Shown one piece after another: positions 6,804-13,660 of a stretch of DNA of 13,660 nt; within the stretch, counting starts at the first letter, position 1; each line of letters opens with the position of its first letter. Origin of the DNA: an uncultured Eubacteriales bacterium (GTDB lineage: Bacteria; Bacillota; Clostridia; Peptostreptococcales; Anaerovoracaceae); assembly GCA_905206455.1 (NCBI GenBank), contig CAJLHL010000063.1, positions 1 through 13,660 of the forward strand, written 5' to 3'. A program made the position numbers and the translations under genes. The notes beneath the pieces are model-generated. The model was not told the DNA's origin. It did no database searches and was given only the letters and a program-made list of their open reading frames with translations.

Positions 6804-9800
6804 GAATCTCAAGAAAGTGATGGTAATCGGTTCCGGTCCCATCGTAATCGGACAGGCTGCTGAATTCGACTATGCGGGCACTCAGGCGTGCCGCGCCCTG
6901 AAAGAAGAAGGGCTCGAGGTCGTTCTGGTGAACTCGAATCCCGCTACTATTATGACGGATAACAATATGGCCGACAGCATTTACATCGAACCGCTCTCTC
7001 TCGAAGTGGTAAAGAGAATCATCCTGAAGGAAAAGCCGGACGGTCTTCTCTCTACTCTGGGCGGACAGACGGGCCTTACGATGTCTATGCAGCTGGCCAG
7101 GGAAGGTTTTCTGGAAGAACACGGGGTTATGCTTTTGGGCGCTAATCCTGAAACTATCGACAAAGCGGAAGACCGGCAGATGTTTAAAGACACGATGGAA
7201 TCTATCGGTCAGCCTTGTATTCCTTCCAAAGTGGTAAATACGATCGACGATGCGGCGGATTTCGCGGCGGAAATCGGTTATCCGGTGATCATTCGTCCCG
7301 CTTTTACTCTGGGCGGTACCGGCGGCGGCATCGTAAATGACGAAGAAGAGTTGAGAGAAATTACGGAGCAGGGTCTCAGACTTTCTCCGATCACTCAGGT
7401 TCTCGTGGAGAAATGTATCGCGGGTTGGAAAGAAATCGAATTTGAAGTGGTCAGAGACAGTCACGGCAACGTCATTACCGTCTGCTCCATGGAAAACTTC
7501 GATCCGGTAGGCGTTCACACCGGTGACAGTATCGTAATCGCGCCTGCGGTGACTCTGTCGGACAAAGAGTATCAGATGCTGAGAAAAGCATCCTTAGATA
7601 TTATCTCGGAACTGAAAGTAGAAGGCGGCTGCAACTGTCAGTTCGCTCTCCACCCGGAAAGCTTCGAATATGCGGTAATCGAAGTAAATCCCCGGGTTTC
7701 CAGATCTTCCGCACTGGCTTCTAAGGCGACAGGCTATCCGATTGCGAAGGTCGCTGCGAAGATCGCCATCGGATTTACGCTGGATGAGATCAAGAATGCC
7801 GTCACCGGCAACACCTATGCCTGCTTCGAGCCGACCATCGACTATGTGGTGGTAAAATTCCCGAAGTGGCCGTTCGACAAGTTCGTCTATGCTAAGCGTA
7901 CTCTCGGCACCCAGATGAAGGCCACCGGCGAAGTCATGTCCATCGGACAGAGTTTTGAAGAGGCGCTGATGAAAGCGGTAAGAGGTGCGGAAATTTCCCA
8001 CAATACGCTGGACGGGGAGGCATTTGCGGAATTGTCCGACAGCGCTGTAGCCGAGAGACTGTATGAGTGCGACGACGAGAGAATTTTCATCATCTATCAG
8101 GCGCTGAAGCGCGGTGTGGCGGATGTGGACAGGATTCACGAGATTACGATGATCGACGAATGGTTCCTGTATAAGATTTTCAATATTATCAAGATGGAAA
8201 GACGTCTTCAGACAGAACCCCTGACGGATCAGCTCTATCTGGAGGCGAAAAAAATGGCGTTCCTGGATAAAGTGATCGAAGAGATGTCCGGGCAGACCAT
8301 TGCGAATAAGAGGCATGCCGTCTTCAAGATGGTAGATACCTGCGCGGCGGAATTTGCAGCAGAGACGCCGTATTTCTATTCTACCTATGACGATGAAAAC
8401 GAAGCGGCTCAGTTCCTCGAACACAGAGGCGACAAGAAGAGCGAAAAAGGTACGGTTATCGTATTCGGCTCCGGTCCGATCCGTATCGGCCAGGGAATCG
8501 AATTCGACTATTCCTCCGTACAGTGTGTATGGTCTCTGAAGAAAGCAGGATATGAGGTAGTCATCGTAAACAACAATCCGGAAACGGTATCTACGGACTT
8601 CGATACGGCGGACAGACTCTATTTCGAGCCTCTGACCGATGAAGACGTGATGAATATCATCGCTACGGAAAAACCGGAAGCCGTCGTAGTGGCCTTCGGC
8701 GGACAGACCGCCATCAAGCTGACAAAGCACCTGCACGAAAACGGTGTAAAGATCCTGGGCACCCAGCCTGACAGCATCGATATGGCGGAAGACAGAGAGC
8801 GTTTCGATGAGCTTTTAGAGAGATTGAATGTAAAGCGTGCAGCCGGCGTAACGGTCATGACGACTGAAGAAGCCCTGGGCGCGGCCAATGAAATCGGTTA
8901 TCCGGTTCTGATGCGTCCTTCTTACGTGCTGGGCGGCCAGAACATGATCATCGCTTTCGATGACGATGATATCAAAGAATATATGGAAATCATTCTCCGT
9001 CAGGAGATCGAAAATCCGATTCTCATCGATAAGTATCTTATGGGAATCGAATTGGAAATCGATGCGATCTGCGACGGTGAGGATATCCTCATTCCGGGGA
9101 TCATGGAACACATCGAAAGAGCGGGAATCCACTCCGGAGACTCCATCGCGGTATATCCGGCATGGAATATCACCGATGAAATTATCGAAAAAATCATCGA
9201 TCAGTCCAGACGCATGGCACTGGAGATGAACACCCTGGGTCTCGTGAATATTCAGTACCTTATCTACGACAACGATCTCTATGTCATCGAGGTAAACCCG
9301 AGATCTTCCAGAACGGTTCCTTACATCAGCAAAGTTACAGGCGTTCCGATGGTGGATCTGGCTACGAGAGCGATGCTGGGAGAGAAACTGACCGATATGG
9401 GATATGGTGCGGGACTGTACAGAAAATCTCCATATTACGCGGTAAAAGTACCGGTATTCTCTTTTGAAAAACTCATCAACGTGGATACTCATCTGGGGCC
9501 TGAGATGAAATCTACCGGCGAGGTGCTCGGCATCGCGGCGACGCTGGAGGAAGCTCTCTACAAGGGGCTGGTGGCTGCCGGATACGAAATGAAGAAAAAC
9601 GGCGGCGTTCTCATCACGGTAAGAGACAGAGATAAAGCCGAGGTCGCGGATATTGCAAAGGGATTCGCGGATATGGGATTCGAGCTCTACGCTACGGAAG
9701 GCACGGCTCATATTCTCGAAGGAGAAGGTATGACAGTCAGCCATGTGGACAAGATTCACGAATCCGACAATAACTGCATCACTCTCCTGGAGAGCGGCAA

Positions 9801-10842
9801 GGTGGACTATATCATATCCACATCTTCAAGAGGAAGAATTCCTACGAAAGATTCCGTCAAGATCAGACGGAAAGCGGTAGAGAGAGCGATTCCTTGTCTG
9901 ACTTCCATGGATACGGCGGAAGCCCTTATCCGGAGTCTCCGTTCCAAATTTACGAAAGAATGTACCGAGCTGGTAAATATCAATGAGATGAGAAAAGAGC
10001 GTCAGGTACTCCAGTTTGTGAAGCTCAGCGGAACGCAGAACGATTACATCTATTTCAATTGTTTTGATCAACATATCGACAATCCGGAAGGCCTGGCGGT
10101 GATGCTTTCCGACAGACATCTGGGCATCGGCGGCGACGGTATCGTACTGATCTATCCTTCTGACAAAGCGGACGCCAGGATGGAGATCATCAATCAGGAC
10201 GGAACCTATGGCGGTCTCTCCGGCAATGCGCTGAGGTGCATCGCAAAATATCTTCACGATGCGGGTATCGCGAAAAACAATACGGTATCTGTCGAAACGG
10301 AGGCAGGTGTCAGAACGGTGAAACTCATCAAACAGTACGGTGAAATCACAGCAGCCACCGTGGATATGGGCGAGGTGCAGCTGGAACCGGCGGCGATTCC
10401 GGTCAATATTGCCGCGGAAAAGGTGGTGGATGAACCTGTCACCATCGGCGGAGAAAACTATAATATCACCTGCGTAAACATCGGAAATCCTCACTGTGTC
10501 GTCTTCGTAAACGATGTGGATAAGGTAAAGACACAGGAAATCGGACCGAAGTTTGAACACAGCGATCTGTTCCCGGAGAGAACAAATACCGAGTTTGTCA
10601 AAGTCATCAGTCCGAATAAACTCAAGATGAGAGTCTGGGAAAGAGGAAACGGCGAAACGAGAGCCTGCGGAACGGGCGCCTGCGCCGCCGTGGTCGCCGC
10701 TGTGGAAAACGGTTACTGTGCGAAAGATCAGGAAATCACAGTCAAAGTGATCGGCGGTGAGCTGAAAGTGAAATACACAGGTTCTACGGTTACCATGACA
10801 GGCGACGCAGCGAAAGTATTCGAAGGAACTATCGAGGTTTAA
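6790..10842 (+). CDS. carB: Fused carbamoyl-phosphate synthase large subunit and DapF-like protein
   Basis: One 1350-residue frame. Residues 1 to about 1071 form a complete CarB (stand-alone CarB is 1060-1075). The first ATP-grasp half starts GSGPIVIGQAAEFDYAGTQA, and the oligomerisation region is at about 400-550. The second half starts near 553 with GSGPIRIGQGIEFDYSSVQ. The MGS-like allosteric domain runs from about 936 to 1066 (GGVLITVRDRDK onward; TEGTA, TSSRGRIPTKDS). It makes carbamoyl phosphate from bicarbonate, two ATP and CarA-derived ammonia. From about 1073 the protein is DapF-like to the end, with no evident linker and no stop between. ATG 6790 follows GAGGAGGTGA at 6774-6783 inside carA. 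Pyrimidine gene pyrG is 23 bases downstream. I know of no standard family with this domain order, though it may occur in relatives. A base error hiding a stop or frameshift is the main alternative. Confidence 0.93.
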   Translation: MPLNKNLKKVMVIGSGPIVIGQAAEFDYAGTQACRALKEEGLEVVLVNSNPATIMTDNNMADSIYIEPLSLEVVKRIILKEKPDGLLSTLGGQTGLTMSMQLAREGFLEEHGVMLLGANPETIDKAEDRQMFKDTMESIGQPCIPSKVVNTIDDAADFAAEIGYPVIIRPAFTLGGTGGGIVNDEEELREITEQGLRLSPITQVLVEKCIAGWKEIEFEVVRDSHGNVITVCSMENFDPVGVHTGDSIVIAPAVTLSDKEYQMLRKASLDIISELKVEGGCNCQFALHPESFEYAVIEVNPRVSRSSALASKATGYPIAKVAAKIAIGFTLDEIKNAVTGNTYACFEPTIDYVVVKFPKWPFDKFVYAKRTLGTQMKATGEVMSIGQSFEEALMKAVRGAEISHNTLDGEAFAELSDSAVAERLYECDDERIFIIYQALKRGVADVDRIHEITMIDEWFLYKIFNIIKMERRLQTEPLTDQLYLEAKKMAFLDKVIEEMSGQTIANKRHAVFKMVDTCAAEFAAETPYFYSTYDDENEAAQFLEHRGDKKSEKGTVIVFGSGPIRIGQGIEFDYSSVQCVWSLKKAGYEVVIVNNNPETVSTDFDTADRLYFEPLTDEDVMNIIATEKPEAVVVAFGGQTAIKLTKHLHENGVKILGTQPDSIDMAEDRERFDELLERLNVKRAAGVTVMTTEEALGAANEIGYPVLMRPSYVLGGQNMIIAFDDDDIKEYMEIILRQEIENPILIDKYLMGIELEIDAICDGEDILIPGIMEHIERAGIHSGDSIAVYPAWNITDEIIEKIIDQSRRMALEMNTLGLVNIQYLIYDNDLYVIEVNPRSSRTVPYISKVTGVPMVDLATRAMLGEKLTDMGYGAGLYRKSPYYAVKVPVFSFEKLINVDTHLGPEMKSTGEVLGIAATLEEALYKGLVAAGYEMKKNGGVLITVRDRDKAEVADIAKGFADMGFELYATEGTAHILEGEGMTVSHVDKIHESDNNCITLLESGKVDYIISTSSRGRIPTKDSVKIRRKAVERAIPCLTSMDTAEALIRSLRSKFTKECTELVNINEMRKERQVLQFVKLSGTQNDYIYFNCFDQHIDNPEGLAVMLSDRHLGIGGDGIVLIYPSDKADARMEIINQDGTYGGLSGNALRCIAKYLHDAGIAKNNTVSVETEAGVRTVKLIKQYGEITAATVDMGEVQLEPAAIPVNIAAEKVVDEPVTIGGENYNITCVNIGNPHCVVFVNDVDKVKTQEIGPKFEHSDLFPERTNTEFVKVISPNKLKMRVWERGNGETRACGTGACAAVVAAVENGYCAKDQEITVKVIGGELKVKYTGSTVTMTGDAAKVFEGTIEV
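10006..10842 (+). other. dapF: DapF-like (diaminopimelate epimerase) module of the fusion
   Basis: Residues about 1073-1350 of the fusion cover a complete DapF (stand-alone enzymes are about 270-285 residues). DapF interconverts LL- and meso-diaminopimelate for lysine and peptidoglycan using two cysteines as acid and base. Preserved blocks are SGTQNDYIY (Asn1084), DRHLGIGGDGIVLIYPS, NIGNPHCVVFV, RTNTEFVKV, and WERGNGETRACGTGACA with the second catalytic Cys1293. At the first catalytic site the usual MCGNGxRC reads LSGNALRC, so Ser1144 (TCC at 10219-10221) replaces cysteine. The preceding NADGSE block reads NQDGTY. Either the enzyme has lost epimerase activity, has altered chemistry, or serves a non-catalytic role. 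The nearest methionine, Met1067 (9988), has no clear ribosome site, so separate translation is unlikely. Confidence 0.88.
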
Positions 10843-10865
10843 GGTATAGAGTACCGGAGGATAAA

Positions 10866-12467
10866 ATGAAAAACGTAAAATACATTTTTGTGACAGGCGG
10901 CGTCGTATCCGGCCTGGGAAAAGGAATTACGGCAGCATCTCTGGGGCGTCTTCTGAAGGCGAAAGGATACAAGGTGATTTCTCAGAAACTGGATCCGTAT
11001 ATCAATGTGGATCCGGGCACGATGAGCCCTTACCAGCACGGCGAGGTTTTCGTCACGGAAGACGGAGCAGAAACCGACCTGGACCTCGGTCATTACGAAA
11101 GATTTATCGACGAAAATCTGAATAAATATTCGAACCTCACTTCAGGCAAAGTCTACTGGAATGTTCTCAACAAAGAGAGACATGGAGACTATCTGGGAGA
11201 GACGATACAGGTAATTCCTCATATCACGAATGAAATCAAGAATTTCGTTCACTCCGTCGGGAAAAAAGCGGAAGCAGATATCGTCATCACAGAAATCGGC
11301 GGAACCACAGGCGATATCGAAAGCCAGCCGTTTCTGGAGGCGATTCGTCAGCTCTCCCTGGAAGTGGGAAGAGAAAACTGCCTGTTTATCCATGTGACCT
11401 TTATCCCGTATATCGTGGGTTCCGGAGAATATAAGTCCAAGCCGACCCAGCATTCCGTCAAGGAGCTGCGTTCCCTGGGCATCTTTCCAAACATCATCGT
11501 CGCCAGATGCGATCAGCCGATTCCCGACAGTATCCGTCAGAAGATCTCTATGTTCTGCAATGTCAGAGAAGACTGCGTGATCAATAATACCAATGTTCCC
11601 GTTCTCTACGAGGCGCCTCAGATGCTGGAGGAGAGCAATTTCTCCGAGATCGTGTGCAGAGAGCTGGCTCTGGAAAATATCGCCGGAGATATGAGCGAAT
11701 GGGAAGCGATGACAGAGCGCATCAGAAATAGCGACAAAGAAGTGAAAATCGCTCTGGTGGGCAAATACGTACAGCTCCACGACGCGTATCTTTCCGTAGC
11801 AGAAGCGCTGAGACACGGCGGATGGGAAAACGGCGCCAATGTAAATATCGAATGGATCGATTCCGAAGGCGTCAATGGTGATACCGTGGAGAAGCTTCTG
11901 GGCAGCTGCGACGGACTTCTGGTTCCGGGAGGTTTCGGCGACAGAGGAATCGAAGGTAAGATCACGGCGATCCGCTATGCCAGGGAACACGATATGCCGT
12001 TTTTGGGAATCTGTCTCGGTATGCAGATGGCAGTAGTGGAATTCGCCAGAAACGTACTGGAGCTCAAGAGCGCAAATTCCAGCGAATTCGCTCCGGAAGG
12101 CCAGACCCCTGTTATCCACTGGATGCCGGATCAGCGCGGCGATATTCAGATGGGCGGAACTATGAGACTGGGCGCATATCCCTGCGCAGTGACGCCGGGT
12201 ACGAAGCTGGCGGAAGCTTACGGTCAGGAAGAAGTGGCGGAAAGACACAGACACAGATACGAATTCAACAATTCCTACAGAGAAAAGTTTACGGAAGCAG
12301 GCATGGTATTCTCAGGTCTGTCCCCGGACGGAAGACTGGTGGAAGCTGTCGAGCTTCCGGATAAGAAATTCTTCGTCGGAGTTCAGTATCATCCGGAATT
12401 CAAGAGCAGACCGACCCACGCTCATCCGCTGTTCAGAGAATTGATCAGAGCCGCGCTGGAAAAGTGA
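10866..12467 (+). CDS. pyrG: CTP synthase
   Basis: Converts UTP to CTP using ATP and glutamine, the last step of pyrimidine nucleotide synthesis. It has 533 residues, the usual length. The N-terminal synthetase domain begins KYIFVTGGVVSGLGKGITAA with the P-loop, followed by KLDPYINVDPGTMSPYQHGE and EDGAETDLDLGHYERF. The C-terminal glutamine amidotransferase domain has GGFGDRG, nucleophile Cys383 in GICLGMQ, and a closing YHPEFKSRP. ATG 10866 has GGAGG five bases upstream. It sits 23 bases after the carB-dapF stop with no terminator between, so it is probably the last gene of the carA operon. A strong terminator follows. The stand-alone pyrG attenuation leader known from some Bacillota is not seen; the short gap leaves no room for it. 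Confidence 0.97.
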   Translation: MKNVKYIFVTGGVVSGLGKGITAASLGRLLKAKGYKVISQKLDPYINVDPGTMSPYQHGEVFVTEDGAETDLDLGHYERFIDENLNKYSNLTSGKVYWNVLNKERHGDYLGETIQVIPHITNEIKNFVHSVGKKAEADIVITEIGGTTGDIESQPFLEAIRQLSLEVGRENCLFIHVTFIPYIVGSGEYKSKPTQHSVKELRSLGIFPNIIVARCDQPIPDSIRQKISMFCNVREDCVINNTNVPVLYEAPQMLEESNFSEIVCRELALENIAGDMSEWEAMTERIRNSDKEVKIALVGKYVQLHDAYLSVAEALRHGGWENGANVNIEWIDSEGVNGDTVEKLLGSCDGLLVPGGFGDRGIEGKITAIRYAREHDMPFLGICLGMQMAVVEFARNVLELKSANSSEFAPEGQTPVIHWMPDQRGDIQMGGTMRLGAYPCAVTPGTKLAEAYGQEEVAERHRHRYEFNNSYREKFTEAGMVFSGLSPDGRLVEAVELPDKKFFVGVQYHPEFKSRPTHAHPLFRELIRAALEK

Positions 12468-12512
12468 GTTTGCAGAGGAATTTTCGAAAATAGAAAATAG
12501 ATGAGAAATAGT

Positions 12513-12567
12513 AAAAAGAGATTAAGGTGATAAGTCGGAAAGACTTTCTCCCTAATCTCTTTTTTTT
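12513..12567 (+). terminator. Rho-independent terminator after pyrG
   Basis: AGAGATTA at 12517-12524 pairs with TAATCTCT at 12553-12560. It is extended inward by GG/CC across a bulged A and outward by A-T pairs, and is followed by eight Ts at 12560-12567. It closes the carA-carB/dapF-pyrG unit 50 bases after the pyrG stop. Confidence 0.88.
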
Positions 12568-12924
12568 GCCGTCTAACCGACTTCCGGGCGCAGGAAAAAA
12601 GTCCGCTATCCGTAAATCAGACGTCTTCTGTCCTGTTTTTATGACTGATAGCGGCTATCCCAAAAAAAGGAATGAAAACTATATAAAAAGGAATGTGCGG
12701 GGAAAGACAGGGGAAAAAGTGAGGTTTAAAATAACCTCATAAACAAAGGCAGGCGGCTAAAAAATTTATTTTTCGTAATGGATGGGAACCGTATTCTGAA
12801 TAATAAAATTGCAATGGCCGTTCCGTGATGCGACACCCTTTATAAATTCATATATTCAGCTATTCGGCACAGTTGTGGCCCGCCCTGGAAAACGGCGGGC
12901 CGGAAAGGAAAAAATACCGGAATT
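12568..12924 (+). other. 357-base intergenic region with inverted repeats, no convincing gene
   Basis: Three inverted repeats are visible. CCGCTATC at 12603-12610 pairs with GATAGCGG at 12647-12654 across a 36-base loop. TGAGGTT at 12720-12726 pairs with AACCTCA at 12733-12739 across a 6-base loop. A GC-rich hairpin lies at 12877-12901. The stretch 12741-12870 is AT-rich and probably holds the promoter for the exonuclease gene, but I cannot pick one -35/-10 pair with confidence. A GTG-started frame at 12527-12742 runs through the terminator and is not believable as a gene. Confidence 0.5.
12877..12901 (+). promoter_or_regulatory. GC-rich hairpin just before the exonuclease ribosome site
   Basis: A perfect 8-bp stem, GGCCCGCC at 12877-12884 with GGCGGGCC at 12894-12901, has a 9-base loop (CTGGAAAAC). 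No T-run follows on either strand side, so it is not a typical terminator. It ends directly before GGAAAGGA at 12902-12909, which suggests an effect on mRNA stability or translation. Confidence 0.55.
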
Positions 12925-13605
12925 ATGAGGTACATATTTGTCGACTTTGAAATGAATCCCGTGAATAGAAAATATACGGAAGTGAGAAAAATCTGCAGAA
13001 ATGAAATCATCGAAATAGGCGCGTCTATGCTGGACGATAATATGAATGAAATCTCGTCTTTTCGCATCTATGTGAGACCACAGTATAATGATGAGATCGC
13101 TCCTTACTGCAGAGAACTCACCGGGATCACCATGAACAGATTGTTCTGCGCTGATCATTTTCCCGAAGCTTTTCACAAATTTTCGGAGTGGTGCCGGAGT
13201 GAAGGCGAGGATTTTCAGATCTTTGCCTGGAGCGGCAGCGATCTTCTCCAGCTCCGGGAGCAGATGAATCTCTATGGGATCGTGATGACGGATGAAGTCA
13301 GATATATGACAGAAAACTGGAAAGATTTTCAGGAAGAATACCGTCAGATCGCCGGAGAAGAGGATTTTCCAAGTCTCGACAGAGCGTTGAATATGGCGGG
13401 ATGTTCATTTACCGGAACACGCCACGACGCTCTTTGGGATGCCAGAAATACCGCGGATCTTTTTGTCCTCACCCGGGATCTCGAAGATTTTCAGAAAAAG
13501 AGAGAAAAAATCCGGGAAGCGATGGAGCCGAAGCCGCTGTCCTGCAGTCTGGGAAGTTTCTTCACGGCGGAAAAACGGAAGGTATTCCTGGAATCCTTTT
13601 ACTGA
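12925..13605 (+). CDS. DEDDh-type 3'-5' exonuclease
   Basis: 226 residues with all five expected catalytic positions of the RNase T/DnaQ-like exonuclease family: Asp7 and Glu9 in FVDFEMNP, Asp106 in WSGSDLLQL, and His167 and Asp172 in RHDALWDARNT. Such enzymes degrade or trim RNA or DNA from the 3' end with two metal ions. The NEIIEIGASMLD and ELTGIT blocks also match the KapD/ERI-1-like branch, which favours an RNA substrate, though this is inference. The exonuclease domain ends near 185. A charged tail of about 40 residues follows, of unknown role. ATG 12925 is preceded by a weakly placed AAAGGA 15 bases upstream and by CCGGAA very close to the start, so initiation may be inefficient or controlled by the hairpin just upstream. 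It is transcribed apart from pyrG. Confidence 0.88.
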   Translation: MRYIFVDFEMNPVNRKYTEVRKICRNEIIEIGASMLDDNMNEISSFRIYVRPQYNDEIAPYCRELTGITMNRLFCADHFPEAFHKFSEWCRSEGEDFQIFAWSGSDLLQLREQMNLYGIVMTDEVRYMTENWKDFQEEYRQIAGEEDFPSLDRALNMAGCSFTGTRHDALWDARNTADLFVLTRDLEDFQKKREKIREAMEPKPLSCSLGSFFTAEKRKVFLESFY

Positions 13606-13660
13606 AGAAAATTTTCGCTCTTGCAGAAGGCGGAGATATCAGCGCTGAACTTATAAAAAA
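13606..13660 (+). other. Window end, no feature recognised
   Basis: The 55 bases after the exonuclease stop hold no complete gene or clear terminator. The window stops in an A-run. Confidence 0.3.

Noticed and set aside
7594..8736. Long reverse-strand ORF opposite carB (also 5814-6842 and 11142-12254)
   Set aside because: These are antisense shadows of highly conserved genes, with no ribosome sites and implausible protein composition rich in His, Arg and Phe.
12527..12742. Small GTG-started ORF of 71 codons
   Set aside because: It begins inside the pyrG terminator hairpin, has no good ribosome site, and the translation is of low complexity with no recognisable domain.

Overview
The window looks like chromosomal core DNA from an anaerobic, low-to-mid GC Bacillota, probably a clostridial lineage. 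The grounds are an RsbW/SigB-type sigma pair, a Methyltransf_32-type protein, a thioredoxin reductase-like flavoprotein of clostridial style, strong GGAGG ribosome sites, stem-plus-U terminators and tightly packed co-directional genes. All eight clear genes and both adjoining leaders lie on the + strand. I see no mobile element, tRNA, rRNA or CRISPR array.

Layout. (1) 119-2311: an anti-sigma factor (RsbW-like), a SigB/F/G-family sigma factor and tryptophanyl-tRNA synthetase (trpS). trpS starts inside the sigma stop codon (ATGA), and the unit ends at a strong terminator at 2380-2409. (2) 2410-2665: a gene-free stretch with about eleven DnaA-box-like 9-mers, two of them perfect and nearly all in one orientation. 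(3) 2666-5385: a cysteine-less thioredoxin-fold protein, a SAM-dependent methyltransferase and a thioredoxin reductase-like flavoprotein that keeps its CxxC but lacks the usual NADPH-binding arginine motif. A 10-bp hairpin follows. (4) 5457-12567: a consensus-like promoter and a roughly 200-nt leader, then carA, a carB-dapF fusion, pyrG and a terminator. (5) 12568-12924: intergenic DNA with hairpins, then a DEDDh 3'-5' exonuclease (12925-13605).

The most unusual object is the single 1350-codon reading frame at 6790-10842. It joins a full-length carbamoyl-phosphate synthase large subunit (about 1-1071) directly to a full-length diaminopimelate epimerase (about 1073-1350), with essentially no linker. 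The epimerase part keeps the second catalytic cysteine (Cys1293) but has Ser1144 where the first is expected, in a loop that has drifted from consensus. The fusion joins pyrimidine/arginine carbamoyl phosphate supply to a lysine/peptidoglycan enzyme that may no longer be a standard epimerase. It sits between carA and CTP synthase in what looks like a pyrimidine operon.

How the genes fit together: carA, carB and pyrG cover the first and last committed steps of pyrimidine nucleotide synthesis. The RsbW/sigma pair is a partner-switch module whose transcript also carries trpS. The DnaA-box cluster could make the redox/methyltransferase unit DnaA-responsive, or act as a DnaA titration site or an origin element. 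No dnaA gene is in the window to settle this.
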